From Prosopocoilus inquinatus (Eukaryota; Arthropoda; Insecta; Coleoptera; Lucanidae): 64,000 bases of DNA. The stretch spans positions 24,521,806 through 24,585,805 of the forward strand of contig CM069875.1 in assembly GCA_036172665.1 (NCBI GenBank), written 5' to 3'. Below the pieces are notes generated by a model. That model was not told the origin of the DNA. It saw only the letters and a list, made by a program, of their open reading frames with translations, and did no database searches. This document shows, one piece after another, positions 1 through 11,543 of this stretch. A program made the translations under genes and the position numbers. Within the stretch, counting starts at the first letter, position 1. Each line of letters begins with the position of its first letter.

Positions 1-1425
1 GACCGTCATATTGGTAGAGGATGGCAACATGACGGTCACGGATGATAACAATATGAAATGCCTTCAGATGTTACCGTCTTGTATTATGTATTCTAACTGT
101 AATAAAACAATTTCTAACAGTGACTATCCCAAACTTGCTAATATTTGTTAGACGACTCGTTACCGGACTCTTTTTAATTAATAAAATTCCATTACCTACT
201 CATTGTTTGTTACGCTTACTTTGTAACACCCTGTATAACTTCCTTTGGTGTTTCTTTTTAATTTTAACTTTTCTATTTAGAAGCACCTTCATTTTTCTTC
301 ACATACAATTTATCCTAAACTGAAACATTTTATGTTTTCATTCGTATAATCTGTCAATCTATTTCTGTGGCCAACAGTAGTTTGATAATGAACAAGAAAA
401 ATACGAGAAACCTGTATACGGCGTGTTAATAACAAAGGCTGCAGTAGACTGGGTTTGGTTTGCGCGTTAAATACCTCCACAATTTGCTGTTGCAGTGTGT
501 ATGTGTCCTTGCTACGTCTGTACTGTAAATAAATCTGTTTAGATATTGTATGCAAAATCTAACATTTAGGTAATCTTTAAATATTTATTGGAAACAATAT
601 TAGATATTTATCTGTTTTAAAAATATAAATTACATTTAATATGACTGCGTTGCATTTGATAAATGTATTTTTTTTAACCGTTCTCTAGAATTTTACGGAA
701 CTCGTTTCTCAGGGGTGCTTTCCATAAGAGATACATATTTGTAAAAGTTCGCTTCCTTAATACTCTGTTCAAACATTTGAAAGCGTAGAAATCCACGGGC
801 GTTCGTGCAAAGCCTTCAGACGAAATAAGTCTAATTCTATAACGATTCGATTAACTGCGCTATAAGTAACGATAGTTAACGCTTGGTTTTGATGAAAATA
901 AATAGATTTTTGATCATACATGAAACAACTTCAGTGAAGTTTAATTCTTTTGTTGCAAATTTGATAATAACCATCTGGCTAGAGTTTCTCGAAATTATAG
1001 AAAGTAGGGAAAATTGCGTTTTATTTTGCTTCTGGAATTTGTGATGCACAAAATTCTGAATCTTAGAAGAGTCAAAAAATGCGCCTTTTTACACTTGCAA
1101 AGCCAAAGAAGTTTACTTACTTAACCATTAGGCCTACCTATCCTTTCACTTTCCTGCTCTTTCTGTCGTCAATGGCTTGGCTTTTTTTTATTTTGTTACT
1201 TCTTCCTGTTTTACTTCTCCTTTTACCACTTTTTCCAATCATAATCTTCTCAGTCTCTACGTTTTGGTTCCGAGTAGCCTTCCTTTCTAATTATTTTAGC
1301 ATCCGTCATTCTTTTTACATATTCGTACCGCATTAATTATTTTTCTTCCACTGTTTCATCCACAGGTTTCACTGAAATTCTGTATGTATGTGGATCCAGT
1401 TAAATTTTTGATTTGACCGATTTGA
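1..1425. other. AT-rich DNA without a supported gene
   Basis: Short open frames here lack recognisable domains and look like chance. Near 220-235 the sequence reads aacaccctgtat, which resembles the outer end of many insect DNA-transposon relics, but no partner end was found. The stretch 1141-1260 is pyrimidine-rich. I see no RNA gene. Confidence 0.6.
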
Positions 1426-1500
1426 GCCCTATTCCCCAAAAAGATATGGACTAATAAAGTCGCCTCTATTTATTAGTCCATACTCTTTGTGGAATAGGGC
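1426..1500. repeat. 75-bp near-perfect hairpin (MITE-like)
   Basis: The left arm starts gccctattccccaaa and the right arm ends tgtggaatagggc. The arms of about 32 bases differ at only a few positions around a loop of roughly 10 bases (tcgcctcta). The outer ends carry the inverted block GCCCTATTCC. This may be a very small foldback element or a structured site; no clear target duplication is visible. Confidence 0.7.
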
Positions 1501-1529
1501 CTGATTGATGGGCTATTCTTCTTGCATGC

Positions 1530-2260
1530 GCGTCGAGGACGTCGCGGTAAATTTCCTATTGCGCCGCACTCAAACTTCGATCGTTTACCGGCCGCAGTGA
1601 TTCTTTTTTCGGCTTTCGACCATTGTGCAAGTTAGTGGCGGTCACTTCTCTCATCGCGTTGCGTGCTATTGGTGCCTTGTAGAGTCTTGTTGATAAAGAA
1701 TTAAATCGGCTGTTGTTGAATGGATGGTAGGCCGCACCGTTGTTGCTGTTCCCGTGTTGCAGGTACCGATTTTCGGCTCTGTGAGTTATGCGACGCTATT
1801 TTCCGACTTGTCTGCCTACGGCAAGGTAGGCGCCAGGTTGATTCTCCATTTTGGCGTTACAACGGCGTCATGTGAAGCTCGAGAAATCACTTTCGTTCGT
1901 GGGAAGCTGTTGCAACCCCGAAAATTCCCGGACTCCTCTTTAGGCGTCGAACTCCTGAGAGGAACCGCAAGTCTTTTCCATCTCTTTTAATTCTTGGCAA
2001 CGTGTAGCGTGACGTAACATCACGAAGTGTAACATTTTTGGGGTTTATCAAAAAGTGAACTGGTAATGTGGACGTGCTTAGAGCCATTAGTGGGGTCAAT
2101 GTTGAACTGAATTTCCTTATACCTACGTACTCGGCGGAAGAGATAAATTCTTGTAACGTAGTCGGGGGTTTCATTGTTTCTCTTGTGTTCATATACTATT
2201 TACACTGTTATTTGTTTTTCCTTGTTTTCCTTTTTTTTTTAGATGTTAAGAGAATGTAAG
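1530..2260. other. CpG-richer block, possible 5' exon or promoter region
   Basis: This block has many CpG dinucleotides compared with the surrounding AT-rich DNA. An 88-codon frame is open from an ATG at 1724 to 1990 on the plus strand. Inside it, a pyrimidine-rich tract ending tgttgcag (about 1760) and a possible donor AAG/GTAGGC (about 1825) would bound a small in-frame segment. An overlapping 101-codon frame is open on the minus strand. Neither product is recognised, and CpG-rich sequence has few stop codons, so both frames may be chance. Confidence 0.25.
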
Positions 2261-3364
2261 CTACGCGAGAGTATTCACGCCAATGCGCCATTGTCTTTTA
2301 TTTGGGCCGAGTAAAATATACATATTTTACAGCGCGTTTCTGTAAGTTGATTACAAAAAAGTGATAATAACTCCCAAGTTATCAATCTCAAGAAAATAAG
2401 GTAAAGTTGAAAAGCTTGTAGAAAGCGCTGTCCACGTGTGTTATAATATGCGGGGCGAAAAAAAAAATAAGTTTACAACATGCGAACTGAATAGTAATGT
2501 TGTTGACAGTCGCTAGATATTAAATGTTGGATATTGTAAAAGCAGAGAAGTTTAGAAATATTTTGGTTTAAGGTTGATTGTCGCAAAAATACATAAATAT
2601 AATATTATGTCATTTTTAATGTCTTTTTAAGGGCTAACCGAAACTGCAATAAAAAATATAATGCTCCATCTAAAAAATTATACGGTTGTAACATTTGCAC
2701 TTTTCTAAAAGTTTGGGATACCTATGCAATATTTTTATACCATACAAGACTTTAGTCTGTGATTGTCGAAAAAGCTAATCATTTTCGTATTGCCTGCCGC
2801 TTTCTTTTCAAATATTTCTGTGATAACTCTAGTGATTATTTTTTCTGAAGTTCTTCCTTCTATAACTGTTTAGGTTTATCTATGGCATCTTCCAACGGCT
2901 GATTTCAGACGGCGCTACCTCTTTTCTCACTTTTTTATGGTTTCACAGAGAACTGATAGAAAACGGACCTGACTTCACTCGTTGTATTATTTAGAATATT
3001 TGTGATCCGTCTTGTCTTAATCTATCATAACTATTTTACAGGTTTAGTATTTGTCTCATTAGTAATTACGTTATCCCTTTAAAGGTTCTCTTCTCTTGTT
3101 TTAAATCAATACAAATTAAGTAAATGAATAAATAGTTCATAAAACGAAATGAAATGAACATGCCCACGTTTAAAAACTTCCGCTTCAGAGTAATTTTCCT
3201 TTTTAGCCTTTTCCTTTCGTAGGTTGTTAATTTAAGAATAATTGAAATCAATTTATTTAACAGCAGTGACAAAGCTGAAATCGTTATGGTAACATATTTT
3301 GACTCTTCGCCAGATATGTACTTTTCATAATATTTTCTGCAAACAGTTAATATTTTAATTAATC
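2261..3364. other. AT-rich DNA without a supported gene
   Basis: Nothing with coding character or repeat structure was recognised. A 145-codon minus-strand frame running across 3066-3503 overlaps the SINE below and has no domain. Confidence 0.5.
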
Positions 3365-3595
3365 TTTGTGATAAGATATCGGCCTTGGAACCGTAAGGTT
3401 GTGGGTTCGCACCGCGATCGAGATATTTCGACAAAATTCGACACTGCGTCCCCTTCAACGGCGATGAGGTTTGGAAGTAATAAAGCCATGGAACGCTTTT
3501 CACACAAGAAATACACTCTCACTCCTGAGGTTCTGACAAATCTATGACTTAGGATCCCGTTGGACAACTACCACAGATAAAGAAAATAATTAATA

Positions 3596-3645
<50 letters not shown>
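3365..3645 (+). mobile_element. Probable tRNA-derived SINE with (AAT)n tail
   Basis: The 5' part contains an anticodon-arm-like segment followed by a polymerase III B-box-like block, GGTTCGCACC, at about 3404-3413, inside gtgggttcgcaccgc as in a tRNA T-arm. A body of about 170 bp of unrelated sequence follows, and then a pure (AAT)n tract to 3645. A tRNA-like head, a body and a simple tail together are the hallmark of a SINE. The A box is not recognisable, so the copy is 5' truncated or decayed. No target duplication was found. The minus-strand open frames here are incidental. Confidence 0.5.
3589..3645. repeat. (AAT)n microsatellite
   Basis: Uninterrupted aataataat repeats that form the tail of the SINE-like element. 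Confidence 0.9.
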
Positions 3646-3648
<3 letters not shown>

Positions 3649-6430
3649 TACCAAGTAATATCCCTAGCTGAAATCACGTCATCGCACGTTTGGATTTAGA
3701 CATTGAACAACAAATAACAACGATGCTACTGTTCCATAAGCTGATAAGCCGTCACTGTACTTAGGACTTGTTTGGGCGTTGCCGATGAATGGTGTACATT
3801 TATCGTTTACTCAGTATGAGGGCCAATGAATAGTGTGCCATCAAAGTTCACGTATTGTATAGCTATGACAAAGCTCAAAACGTCCAAGATATACTGTCAT
3901 TCACAAAGCACAGGATTGATCTTTCTTATTAATGTGGATTGCATGATGTTACAAAATATTTATTAATTCATTCGTTCTTGCGTTGAATAATCTAGGTTAT
4001 AAATATTTCTACGTGAAACGTGTTAAGCGGTTGTAAAAACCGAGAGGCATTAACTGCTAACCCTTAAAAACAATAAAAAAAAATTGACACAAAATACGCG
4101 CAGAGTTTAAAAGGTACGTATAAATCACTTTTCATATTTCCATGTAAAACGTTTGACCCGAGCAGGTTTAGTATTCCGGTCCTGCAATTCCGCACATTTG
4201 ATAGACGCAAAAGAGGGAATCTGAACGTTTAACGAACGATACGAGGGTCAAATATGCAGCTGTTTGGTATTCCGGGAATGTTCGGCAAACTTGCGTGCTC
4301 CTGCTAATGAGTCCTGCCGTTGCTGGTGAACCATTTCCACCGTCTGTAAGTTGCGTCTATAGATTAACTACATTAAAACGCCGCGGTCACTAGTTATTGC
4401 ATTGTTTCGGCAGGGCCAAGTCATTTTGACTTGCCGGAAGGGTAACCGGTCTACGCCCTCTTAACTGTTGGAAGTCTGGTTTCGACTGTAATTGTCTGTA
4501 AATATTTCGAGTGGATTTGGGGAGAGTTTATTATTCTGTTTTTGCTGTTTGTACTTGCAAAAACGGACTGACGCAAAAAATAGGTACACAGGACAAAACA
4601 GGGATGTGCTCGTTAAGATTTTAACATGTTTGGTAAATACAATTGGCATCAACGAAGCAATGATGACGGAAATAGATATTGTACAGCAGGTTGATATGGG
4701 AAGTAAATCATGCACGATTGCAAATTTTCGACATGTGAAATCTCAAGCAAAACTACCTACATGTACCGTATTTCATCTCGAAGATACCTGAACACTATAC
4801 TGTTTGAGGTACGTATAAAAACTGCGTAATAAATTTTGGAAATCGATATATAAATGATATCCCAAAATAGTCATATTTGTTGGTTGTTCGATGTTTTGAA
4901 GAGAAATGTCTATAACAATATAATTTGCGTCAACTACTTTGGTCATATTGTCAACCCTGCAGAACTGGAGAAATTTCACTTCCGGCAGGGAGCTTTGATT
5001 GTATCAAACTTCGCATTAACAGAGGACCTATGCTTTTATTGCTTGACCAGGAAAAGGTATGCTTTTCATCTACAATTAAAAAGTCAACCATTGGTTGGAA
5101 TTTGAAGCAAATGTAGAAACTTGTCGACCACTTAGGTAACTTAAATGTCTTATCGTTGAGTCTTTTCATCAGGTTCCAAAACTGCCAACAGCCAAGATTC
5201 CAATTAGTGTAGTGGGATAGATGAGGGAAATTTTGAGTTGTCCTCGAGATTCTACGTTATTAGTTTATCAACCTCTAAGGCAGATTATTTTCATCGATGT
5301 TTGAACCAGTTGAATCAAAGGGGATCGGGTGGAATTTAATTCCGTTGTTTTCTTCATTTTGCTGTGTAACTTATTATAGCGATGGAACTCGCTGAGCTTT
5401 CCCATTGAAACTTACTTTTGCGAATCTCAACATGTACTGTTTGAGACTGATGTACGAAAATTTCTGTCCATCAAGAAGAATGTACATCAGGACATCTAGG
5501 TACCTGATCGGAAGCGCAGGACTTTTGGTATCGTTATGTTTGCCCATGATTATTCTTTTTGAAATTAATAAGACAATACCAAGATCTTGTCGATTTCTTC
5601 AAAGTTAGACCGTTAGACTACTATCGGGTCACTTGATACTCTTTACAATTACAATTTGAATTTTAGTTGTAATTAATTATTATTATTGTTATGAACCATA
5701 CTCGTACAAGGTCAGAGCAAGTAACGTAGACTGAGAATTTCTTGGAATTTCTCACACGGCACGACTCCTTAGAGGGAACAATGAGGTCGATCGGGTGGAA
5801 GCAGCAATATTACCCCTAATTAAGCACACGATTAAGGATTTTTTATGTGGATACAAATCATGGAGGAGAAAAGTGCATAAATGTTCTAACAGCGGACGAA
5901 AAGTTGAGCTTCCTAGTTCTGCAAGTCGAAGCCTCCTGATCCAATAATTACGCGTCATGTTTTTCGCTGAAAGAATATTTTCTTTATTATATTTTAATCA
6001 GTCAGGTTCCTCAGTTTGAAATTAATAACGCGAAGAAGTTACTGAACTTTACGGTGTGTTTGTTTTGTAATTAATTTAATCCTAACCGATTTTTCTCTAT
6101 TTTATTATTTTAATTTAAATTCTGTGTTTCGAAAAAGTAACCGTTAGTGAGTTGAAAGAATAATTCATCTAGTGCATAAAGAAAAATTATTTTCTAACAC
6201 AGGTTTTTTTCTGATTTTTTACTGAATATTCGTTTTTCTGTTCAAAACAACTTTTTTTTATTTAACGCTATAATTTCATCGACATTTACTTATTTTGTTA
6301 TCTTGAATTATTTTTGGTTAGTTGTAAAATTTTTAGTTAATATTTCAAAATTTCATTCGGTCTTCACATTAATTTCTTAATTAAATTAGTTTGTAATTGA
6401 ATTGCGAACGGAATTTTACGTTTTGTAATA
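3646..6430. other. Intergenic DNA; slightly CpG-richer at 4140-4460
   Basis: No frame in this stretch has a recognisable domain; the longest (about 99 codons near 4492-4791) starts at a non-ATG codon and matches nothing I know. The 4140-4460 part is less AT-rich and could be conserved non-coding DNA, but nothing shows this directly. Confidence 0.45.
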
Positions 6431-6462
6431 CACGGTGGCCAGAAAAATGCGGACAAACGCCA
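6431..6462 (+). repeat. Left terminal inverted repeat of the mariner-like element
   Basis: This 32-bp end matches the inverted right end exactly; it is the presumed transposase binding and cleavage site. Confidence 0.95.
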
Positions 6463-6855
6463 GGTAGAACGATTATTTGTTCAATTCTAAGGCGATAATC
6501 TTAATCCAAAAAAGTTATGCGGTCCTTCCTTAAGGCGCACGAGACCATCAAACCTTAAGATGTACGGCTAAAATTTAGCAAAATTCGTCAAATATATCTA
6601 TGTAAAATCATTGTGGTGAAATTTAGAAATGGAATTATCTCAAATGCATTGATGTAACTAATCGATTAATACCAATGGTTTACATTTTTAACATTTCTTC
6701 ATTGGCTTTTTTGAAATTAAAGTACATATGGCAACGTGGTACTGTAAGGCTGCTTGTTTAAAAGTAGTAAGTAGTTGTCAATTTTTGACGTTTCTCATGT
6801 GACATTTGGCTCTTGAAATAAGATAAACATTTTGTGCTGTTCTTAGTACCGAACA

Positions 6856-7911
6856 ATGTTTACCTTTGGAGAATACGCCGACATGTATATGGTATTCGGA
6901 TTTTGCAATGGAAATGCAAACTTGGCAAAAGAAGAATATCAAACACGGTATCCTCAACGGCGACATCCATCCACCAACACGTTCCGTAGAATGGATCAGC
7001 GACTTAGAGAAACTGGCTCCTTTATACCGAATTATCGTAACAGCGGTAGACCTAGAGGGCGTCGAACAGTTCAATTAGAAGAGCAAATATTGGATGCTGT
7101 TTACGAAGATCCGACGTCCAGCACAAGACAAATAGCTCGGGAACTAAATATTCCTAGCAAAACAACAGTGCACTCAGTACTATCTCAAAATTTGTTGCAT
7201 CCGTTTCATGCAAGGAAAGTGCAGCCTTTGTATGTGAACGATAATGTGCACAGAAGAATGTTTTGTAACAATATTTTACAAAGGATTCAAGAAGAGCCGA
7301 ACTTTTTATTGCATATTCTCTGGAGCGACGAATGCTTGTTTACGAGAGATGGCATCTTTAATAGCCATAATTTTCATTTTTGGGCGGACGAAAATCCCAA
7401 GGCAGTAAGGGAAATTGGACATCAGAGAAGATTTTCGGTAAATGTTTGGCTGGGGATTTTAAATCTCCGAGTTGTTGGACCAATATTTCTTCCAAATCGT
7501 CTAAATGGAATTGAGTACGTTAACGTTTTAGAAGAAGTACTGGATAATATTCCACTGAATTTGAGACCCAACATGTTGTACATGCATGACGGAGCCCCTG
7601 CTCACAATGCCAGAATTTCTAGGGATTGGTTAAACGAACACTTTCCGAATCGGTGGATAGGGCGTAACGGTCCAATAGCATGGCCGGCAAGATCTTCCGA
7701 TATTAATCCTCTGGACTTTTTCGTTTGGGGGTTTTTAAAGGAAAAGGTCTATGCAACGCCTCCAGTGAACGAAGAGGATGTAATTAATAAAATTACGGCG
7801 GCAGTTCGATTAATCACCCCGGATATGTTGGAGCGCGTTTTGAATTCGCTTCCTCGAAGATTGGAATTATGTCTGGAAACTGATGGCTACGAATTTGAAC
7901 AGTTCTTATAA
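6856..7911 (+). CDS. Mariner-like transposase (DD41D spacing), intact
   Basis: A 351-residue protein that would cut and paste the surrounding element. Residues 1-50 resemble the N-terminal helix-turn-helix module of many insect mariner-like transposases (GEYADMYMVFGFCNGNANLA, then RYPQRRHPS). A linker with RGRR and a second HTH-like region follow (about 70-120). The catalytic triad is visible: D158 in WSDE, D245 in MHDGAPAH and D287 in DINPLDFF. I count 41 residues between D245 and D287, so the signature is DD41D rather than the mariner DD34D. The C-terminal region (WGFLKEKVYATP and onward) is also present. The start at 6856 gives the conserved GEYADM opening; an overlapping frame at 6866 is a shadow. 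There are no internal stops or frameshifts, so the protein may be functional. The family name beyond Tc1/mariner is inferred. Confidence 0.93.
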   Translation: MFTFGEYADMYMVFGFCNGNANLAKEEYQTRYPQRRHPSTNTFRRMDQRLRETGSFIPNYRNSGRPRGRRTVQLEEQILDAVYEDPTSSTRQIARELNIPSKTTVHSVLSQNLLHPFHARKVQPLYVNDNVHRRMFCNNILQRIQEEPNFLLHILWSDECLFTRDGIFNSHNFHFWADENPKAVREIGHQRRFSVNVWLGILNLRVVGPIFLPNRLNGIEYVNVLEEVLDNIPLNLRPNMLYMHDGAPAHNARISRDWLNEHFPNRWIGRNGPIAWPARSSDINPLDFFVWGFLKEKVYATPPVNEEDVINKITAAVRLITPDMLERVLNSLPRRLELCLETDGYEFEQFL

Positions 7912-8154
7912 TTTTTTCATATTATCTTTAAATTTGAATACAATTGGTATCCATGTTAACATAAAATTCTTGCTAATTTGCGTATTTACCTGATTTATAG
8001 TAAATAATAAAATGATTACTACCACAGTACTTGTCTGATTAGGTGTTGCCAAATTTACAATTCTTTTAAGCTGCTCGTGTGACTTAAGAAAGCACTGTAC
8101 TACTTTTTTCAATTAAGATTGTCAACTCAGAATTAAACAAAGATTTGGCCTGCG

Positions 8155-8186
8155 TGGCGTTTGTCCGCATTTTTCTGGCCACCGTG
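8155..8186 (-). repeat. Right terminal inverted repeat of the mariner-like element
   Basis: Exact inverted match to 6431-6462, followed by the TA target duplication at 8187-8188. Confidence 0.95.
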
Positions 8187-8439
8187 TATATTAAAAATTG
8201 TGAACTAAATTTCACGTTTTGTTTAGTGAATTTTCGTATTTAAAGTCTTTTTCTAAACTCTAGTGTAAACTAAATATTACGCTTTTTTTAATATATTGTT
8301 ATAATTAAAAAATGAGATATTATCGCCAGAAAACTGTTCATTCTTTTGAAGTTCAAGGAGAGTAAAAACCCAGAAAGAGAAAAAAGGGCGAAGCATTTTC
8401 GACAAACCAAAACAACCAAACCAAACCAGAAGTGTTACC

Positions 8440-8965
8440 AACAAAGACAATCGAGATCCAACCTTGTACGGATTGTTTAAAAGAATCGGGCACAAAAGGG
8501 GATGAAAAGTGGGTTTCCAATTCCATCTGCACGTTTCTATAAAGCCTCTCTCTTCCCTTTCTTTCGATAAATTGTTGATTATGTTTTCTATCTCTTCGTT
8601 TACTTCTTTTTGAGCGCATAAATGTCATACAAATCACTAGACTGAACCCATCTAAAAGTATCCATACTTGTGTATGTCATATCTAAGAATATTCGTACTT
8701 GTGTATGTCACATGTAAGAGTATCCGTTCTACATGGATAAGAGTATCCATGCAGTATGGATACTCTTAGATGGGTTCAGTTGAGTGATTTGTTTGACATT
8801 TATGCGCTCAACAAGAGATAAAAGAAGAAATAGAATATGCAATACACAATTTATCGAAAGAAAAGAAAGAGGGAGACTTTGTAAAAACGTGCGGGTGGGG
8901 GGATTGGCAACCCACTTTTCATCCCCTTTTGTCCCCAAATTGTCCAAATCTAAAGTAGTAGCTAC
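8440..8965. mobile_element. Foldback-type repeat with arms of about 200 bp
   Basis: The segment from about 8463 to 8665 is repeated in inverted form at about 8755-8955. Shared blocks include acaaaaggggatgaaaagtg, ttcgataaattgt, gagcgcataaatgtca and ctgaacccatctaa. The centre holds short repeats of agtatccat and gtatgtca. The arms differ by substitutions and small indels, so the copy is not recent. It probably belongs to a non-autonomous DNA transposon; the exact ends and target duplication are unclear. A relative of one arm lies near 20935-21070. Confidence 0.7.
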
Positions 8966-10704
8966 AAAGATACTACTTTAGATGGCGTCCTCTAATGATT
9001 CACTCCTGCGAGTTTTCATCTACAGTTTTGGTTTAAAGGGTCAACGACTCAACGACTTTTGCTCGCCATTTCTCTTTTACTTAGTAAATCGTTATGCACT
9101 TACCCTCTCTCTTTTTTTATTTAACTGGTGTGTTACGTTTCCCCCTTTACTCCTTTTTCATCCCATGTCGGGTTTATAAATGTCACATAATCAGTCAATT
9201 TTAAGTCGAGCCCATCTAAGAATCTCTATACCAAACGGGCTTACTAATGCAAACCTTCTTACAGCGACTAATAGGTGACGCAGTTTAATGTTTCAAATTA
9301 TGGGTACAGTCGCGAGCAATAAATTTTGGTCGTCAATGGTTGTCTAGCACCTGACTTGCATTCTATTAAAAATATAGAGATTTTTAATACTGAGAATGAT
9401 ATCTTAATTTTTTTTATTTTCGACACTATTGTTAAAAAATAGAAATATTTAATACTCGTGACTGACATGTGCAACATTAGGTGCGTCCCTTTCTGAAAAG
9501 AACTGAGGTTTGACTAGGTAAGATTATCGCAAAAAAAAGGCGTTGAAAATTAGTCAAATGTTGTCTTATTGTCTAGCACAAATAAGTGGGTTTAAACGAG
9601 TATTTCAACTCAGCAATTAATGGGAGTAGATGAGTGACTGCTTGAGTGACAAGATGGGAGGTCGAACTTTCAATTAAAACATACTTGTTCGTGCTAACGG
9701 AAATGACGTGATCTGAAGTGAGATTTGTAGCAGAAGGAACGCAGTTTTAGAATCGGTATAAAACGAACGCGACAAATATCGCCCATCCCAGAAAATTCTC
9801 CACCGAGCTCGGCAAGCCCCTTTTTCATCTACAAGTAGGATAGACCAACATTGTTGATAAACTATTTCCTCTCCCTCTCTTTTTCGTATAAAAGAAGGAA
9901 TTTATGTTTTAACAGGTAGCACTCTTCTTATTTAATTGTAAATTGCTGTAAGTGAGAGCGTCTTAACTACATAATTTTAAGTCTTTCGCATTCAGAACGA
10001 GAGACATTGCCCCAGATACCAGTGTATATGAAGGACATAAGTCACAACTTGGTAACTCTTCCCGTTTGATGTTATCTTTACGGCCGTTTTACTGCTAATT
10101 TCATTCAGCATCTATCATACAATCTAAAACTGCTCGCCGGACCGCTGTGCCGCTCCCAAAACTTGGGAAATTACTCTCGGAACCGCGGCGGCAATTTGGC
10201 AGGGAACACCGGGCCATAGGTTCCGCTAATCCCATCGATATTTTCCGATCGACATTATAAGCCAACTTTAGATTTGCTGCTCTGCCTTCGGATGTACATT
10301 CCTCTAATTGCCACCGCTGCATAGTTGTTTATTTGTGCAGAATACGCTTCGCGTGTTGGAGATAGATTTGTGAAACGAAATTGGTGGATGGCGTACCAAT
10401 TTAATGCTCCAAGATTTCGATATTTGCTTGTGTAAGAAGGTTTTTCTAAAAATATTTGTAGTTGTAAGTAGTCTGAAAATTATTAAATTGAGCGAAGGAT
10501 GATGAAGATTGTACAAAAATTCGCATTTTTAAAGTAACTTTAATGCTTGACTTCTGCAACTAATTCGTTCTTTATTGTACGATCTAGTTCTATTAACAAA
10601 CTCGTGAAACTTTGAAGAATATTCTTTCTTATCATATGAGAGACCTGTAAACTATGATTTCATTTTTTGGCAGGTTAGAATATGATAAACACTATGGGTC
10701 GGTG
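8966..10704. other. Intergenic DNA; GC-richer patch at 10110-10320
   Basis: No convincing gene. Around 9205-9235 the words gagcccatctaagaatct echo the centre of the foldback repeat upstream. A patch near 10110-10320 is clearly GC-richer and has frames open on the minus strand, but the product (73 codons) is not recognised. It may be non-coding conserved sequence. Confidence 0.4.
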
Positions 10705-10890
10705 TACCAACGCGTTTCTGGCGACAGCGACTTCAATTGAACCAGGTTCAAAGTAAACAAATTCGCATAGGATGTCGAGGACACATGGTAATTAATTAAT
10801 AAATAAAAAAATAAATAAAATTTGATGCGATTCTGTTCACTTAGAACCTGGTTCAGTTGAACGTGGTCTTGAATTCCCTTTGGTACAATT
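10705..10890. repeat. Inverted repeat, MITE-like
   Basis: The left arm (about 10726-10768, containing attgaaccaggttca) pairs with a right arm (about 10824-10868, containing gaacctggttcagttgaac). The loop is A-rich. Weak similarity continues outward through gtaccaa on both sides. It looks like a small non-autonomous DNA element; ends are approximate. Confidence 0.6.
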
Positions 10891-11092
10891 GGCCCTCTGA
10901 CGTACACCACTCCGTGTAACACATCTAACTTAGGCTTCAATTTAATCCGAGTTTAAATCTTTTATCCAACCCAACATAAGGCTGGTGGCATTTTTTAGTA
11001 CTATGTAGTAAATAACATATCTTCAAAAAAAAGTGGCAAGGACGTACATGTCTAAACAAAGATTTTTCCTGTTTGAAGAAGTAAGATTACAA

Positions 11093-11366
11093 ACATTAGG
11101 ATTTTTATCATTTTTTGGCCGTTATGGATAGGAACGTGATAACCAATATAACACTTGAAGATGGTGTCACAAAATTTCTTGGTTTTGATGAAAACTTTCT
11201 CTACTGTAGCTAGGACGTCCACACTTCCATTCAGTTAAATTAACTAAATTAAATATTCAGATTTAACAAAATTGTCCCCAACTGCGAGTTTAAAGTACAA
11301 TAAAACCATTGTTTAGGTTAACGTTATCACAATCGTTACGGTATTCAAACCAACTATCATAGATTG
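11093..11366. repeat. Tandem-duplicated unit, copy A (left part)
   Basis: This segment and its continuation at 17302-17362 form one copy of a roughly 320-bp unit. The second copy is at 17371-17694. The BEL element splits copy A exactly at GATTG. I count roughly twenty substitutions and a few indels between the copies over this left part, so the duplication predates the BEL insertion. Confidence 0.85.
11362..11366. repeat. Target-site duplication (GATTG) of the BEL element, left
   Basis: GATTG occurs immediately before the 5' LTR and again immediately after the 3' LTR at 17297-17301. A single GATTG is found at the matching place (17630-17634) in the uninterrupted tandem copy, which confirms a 5-bp duplication on integration. 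Confidence 0.95.
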
Positions 11367-11534
11367 TGTTAACACGATTTTTACGTTCATTTTAATGAAT
11401 CACATACACTTGTAAAAAAAAAAAACAATTGCAAATATAAATAAAAAACTTTCATATAAAAAAAGGTAATTGTACCAGCGAAATTTTTCTGCAAACAAAC
11501 ACAAAGAAATACAGTCCACTATATCGAATCAACA
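11367..11534 (+). repeat. 5' LTR of the BEL/Pao element
   Basis: It begins TGTTAACACG and ends CGAATCAACA. It contains a run of 12 A residues and an A-rich middle. It matches the 3' LTR (17129-17296) over its whole length, including both A runs. Promoter and polyadenylation functions are expected here from family knowledge. Confidence 0.95.
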
Positions 11535-11543
11535 TATTATTTT

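Larger units (their letters stand above)
6431..8186 (+). mobile_element. Complete mariner-like transposon, 1756 bp
   Basis: Both ends carry a perfect 32-bp terminal inverted repeat starting cacggtggccagaaaaatgc (6431-6462 and, inverted, 8155-8186). A TA dinucleotide lies immediately outside each end (6429-6430 and 8187-8188), as expected for Tc1/mariner target duplication. A single transposase gene fills the middle, with about 425 bp of 5' and 275 bp of 3' untranslated sequence. Perfect TIRs and an open transposase frame imply a young copy. Confidence 0.95.

Noticed and set aside
3404..3413. tRNA gene candidate at the B-box
   Set aside because: There is no recognisable A box, acceptor stem or D arm; it fits a SINE head better than a tRNA gene.
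3595..3645. CRISPR-like array of short direct repeats
   Set aside because: It is a plain trinucleotide microsatellite; the window is eukaryotic.
6778..7074. 98-codon minus-strand frame and a 70-codon plus-strand frame over the mariner transposase start
   Set aside because: Both are shadows of the intact transposase frame at 6856 and have no domain of their own.
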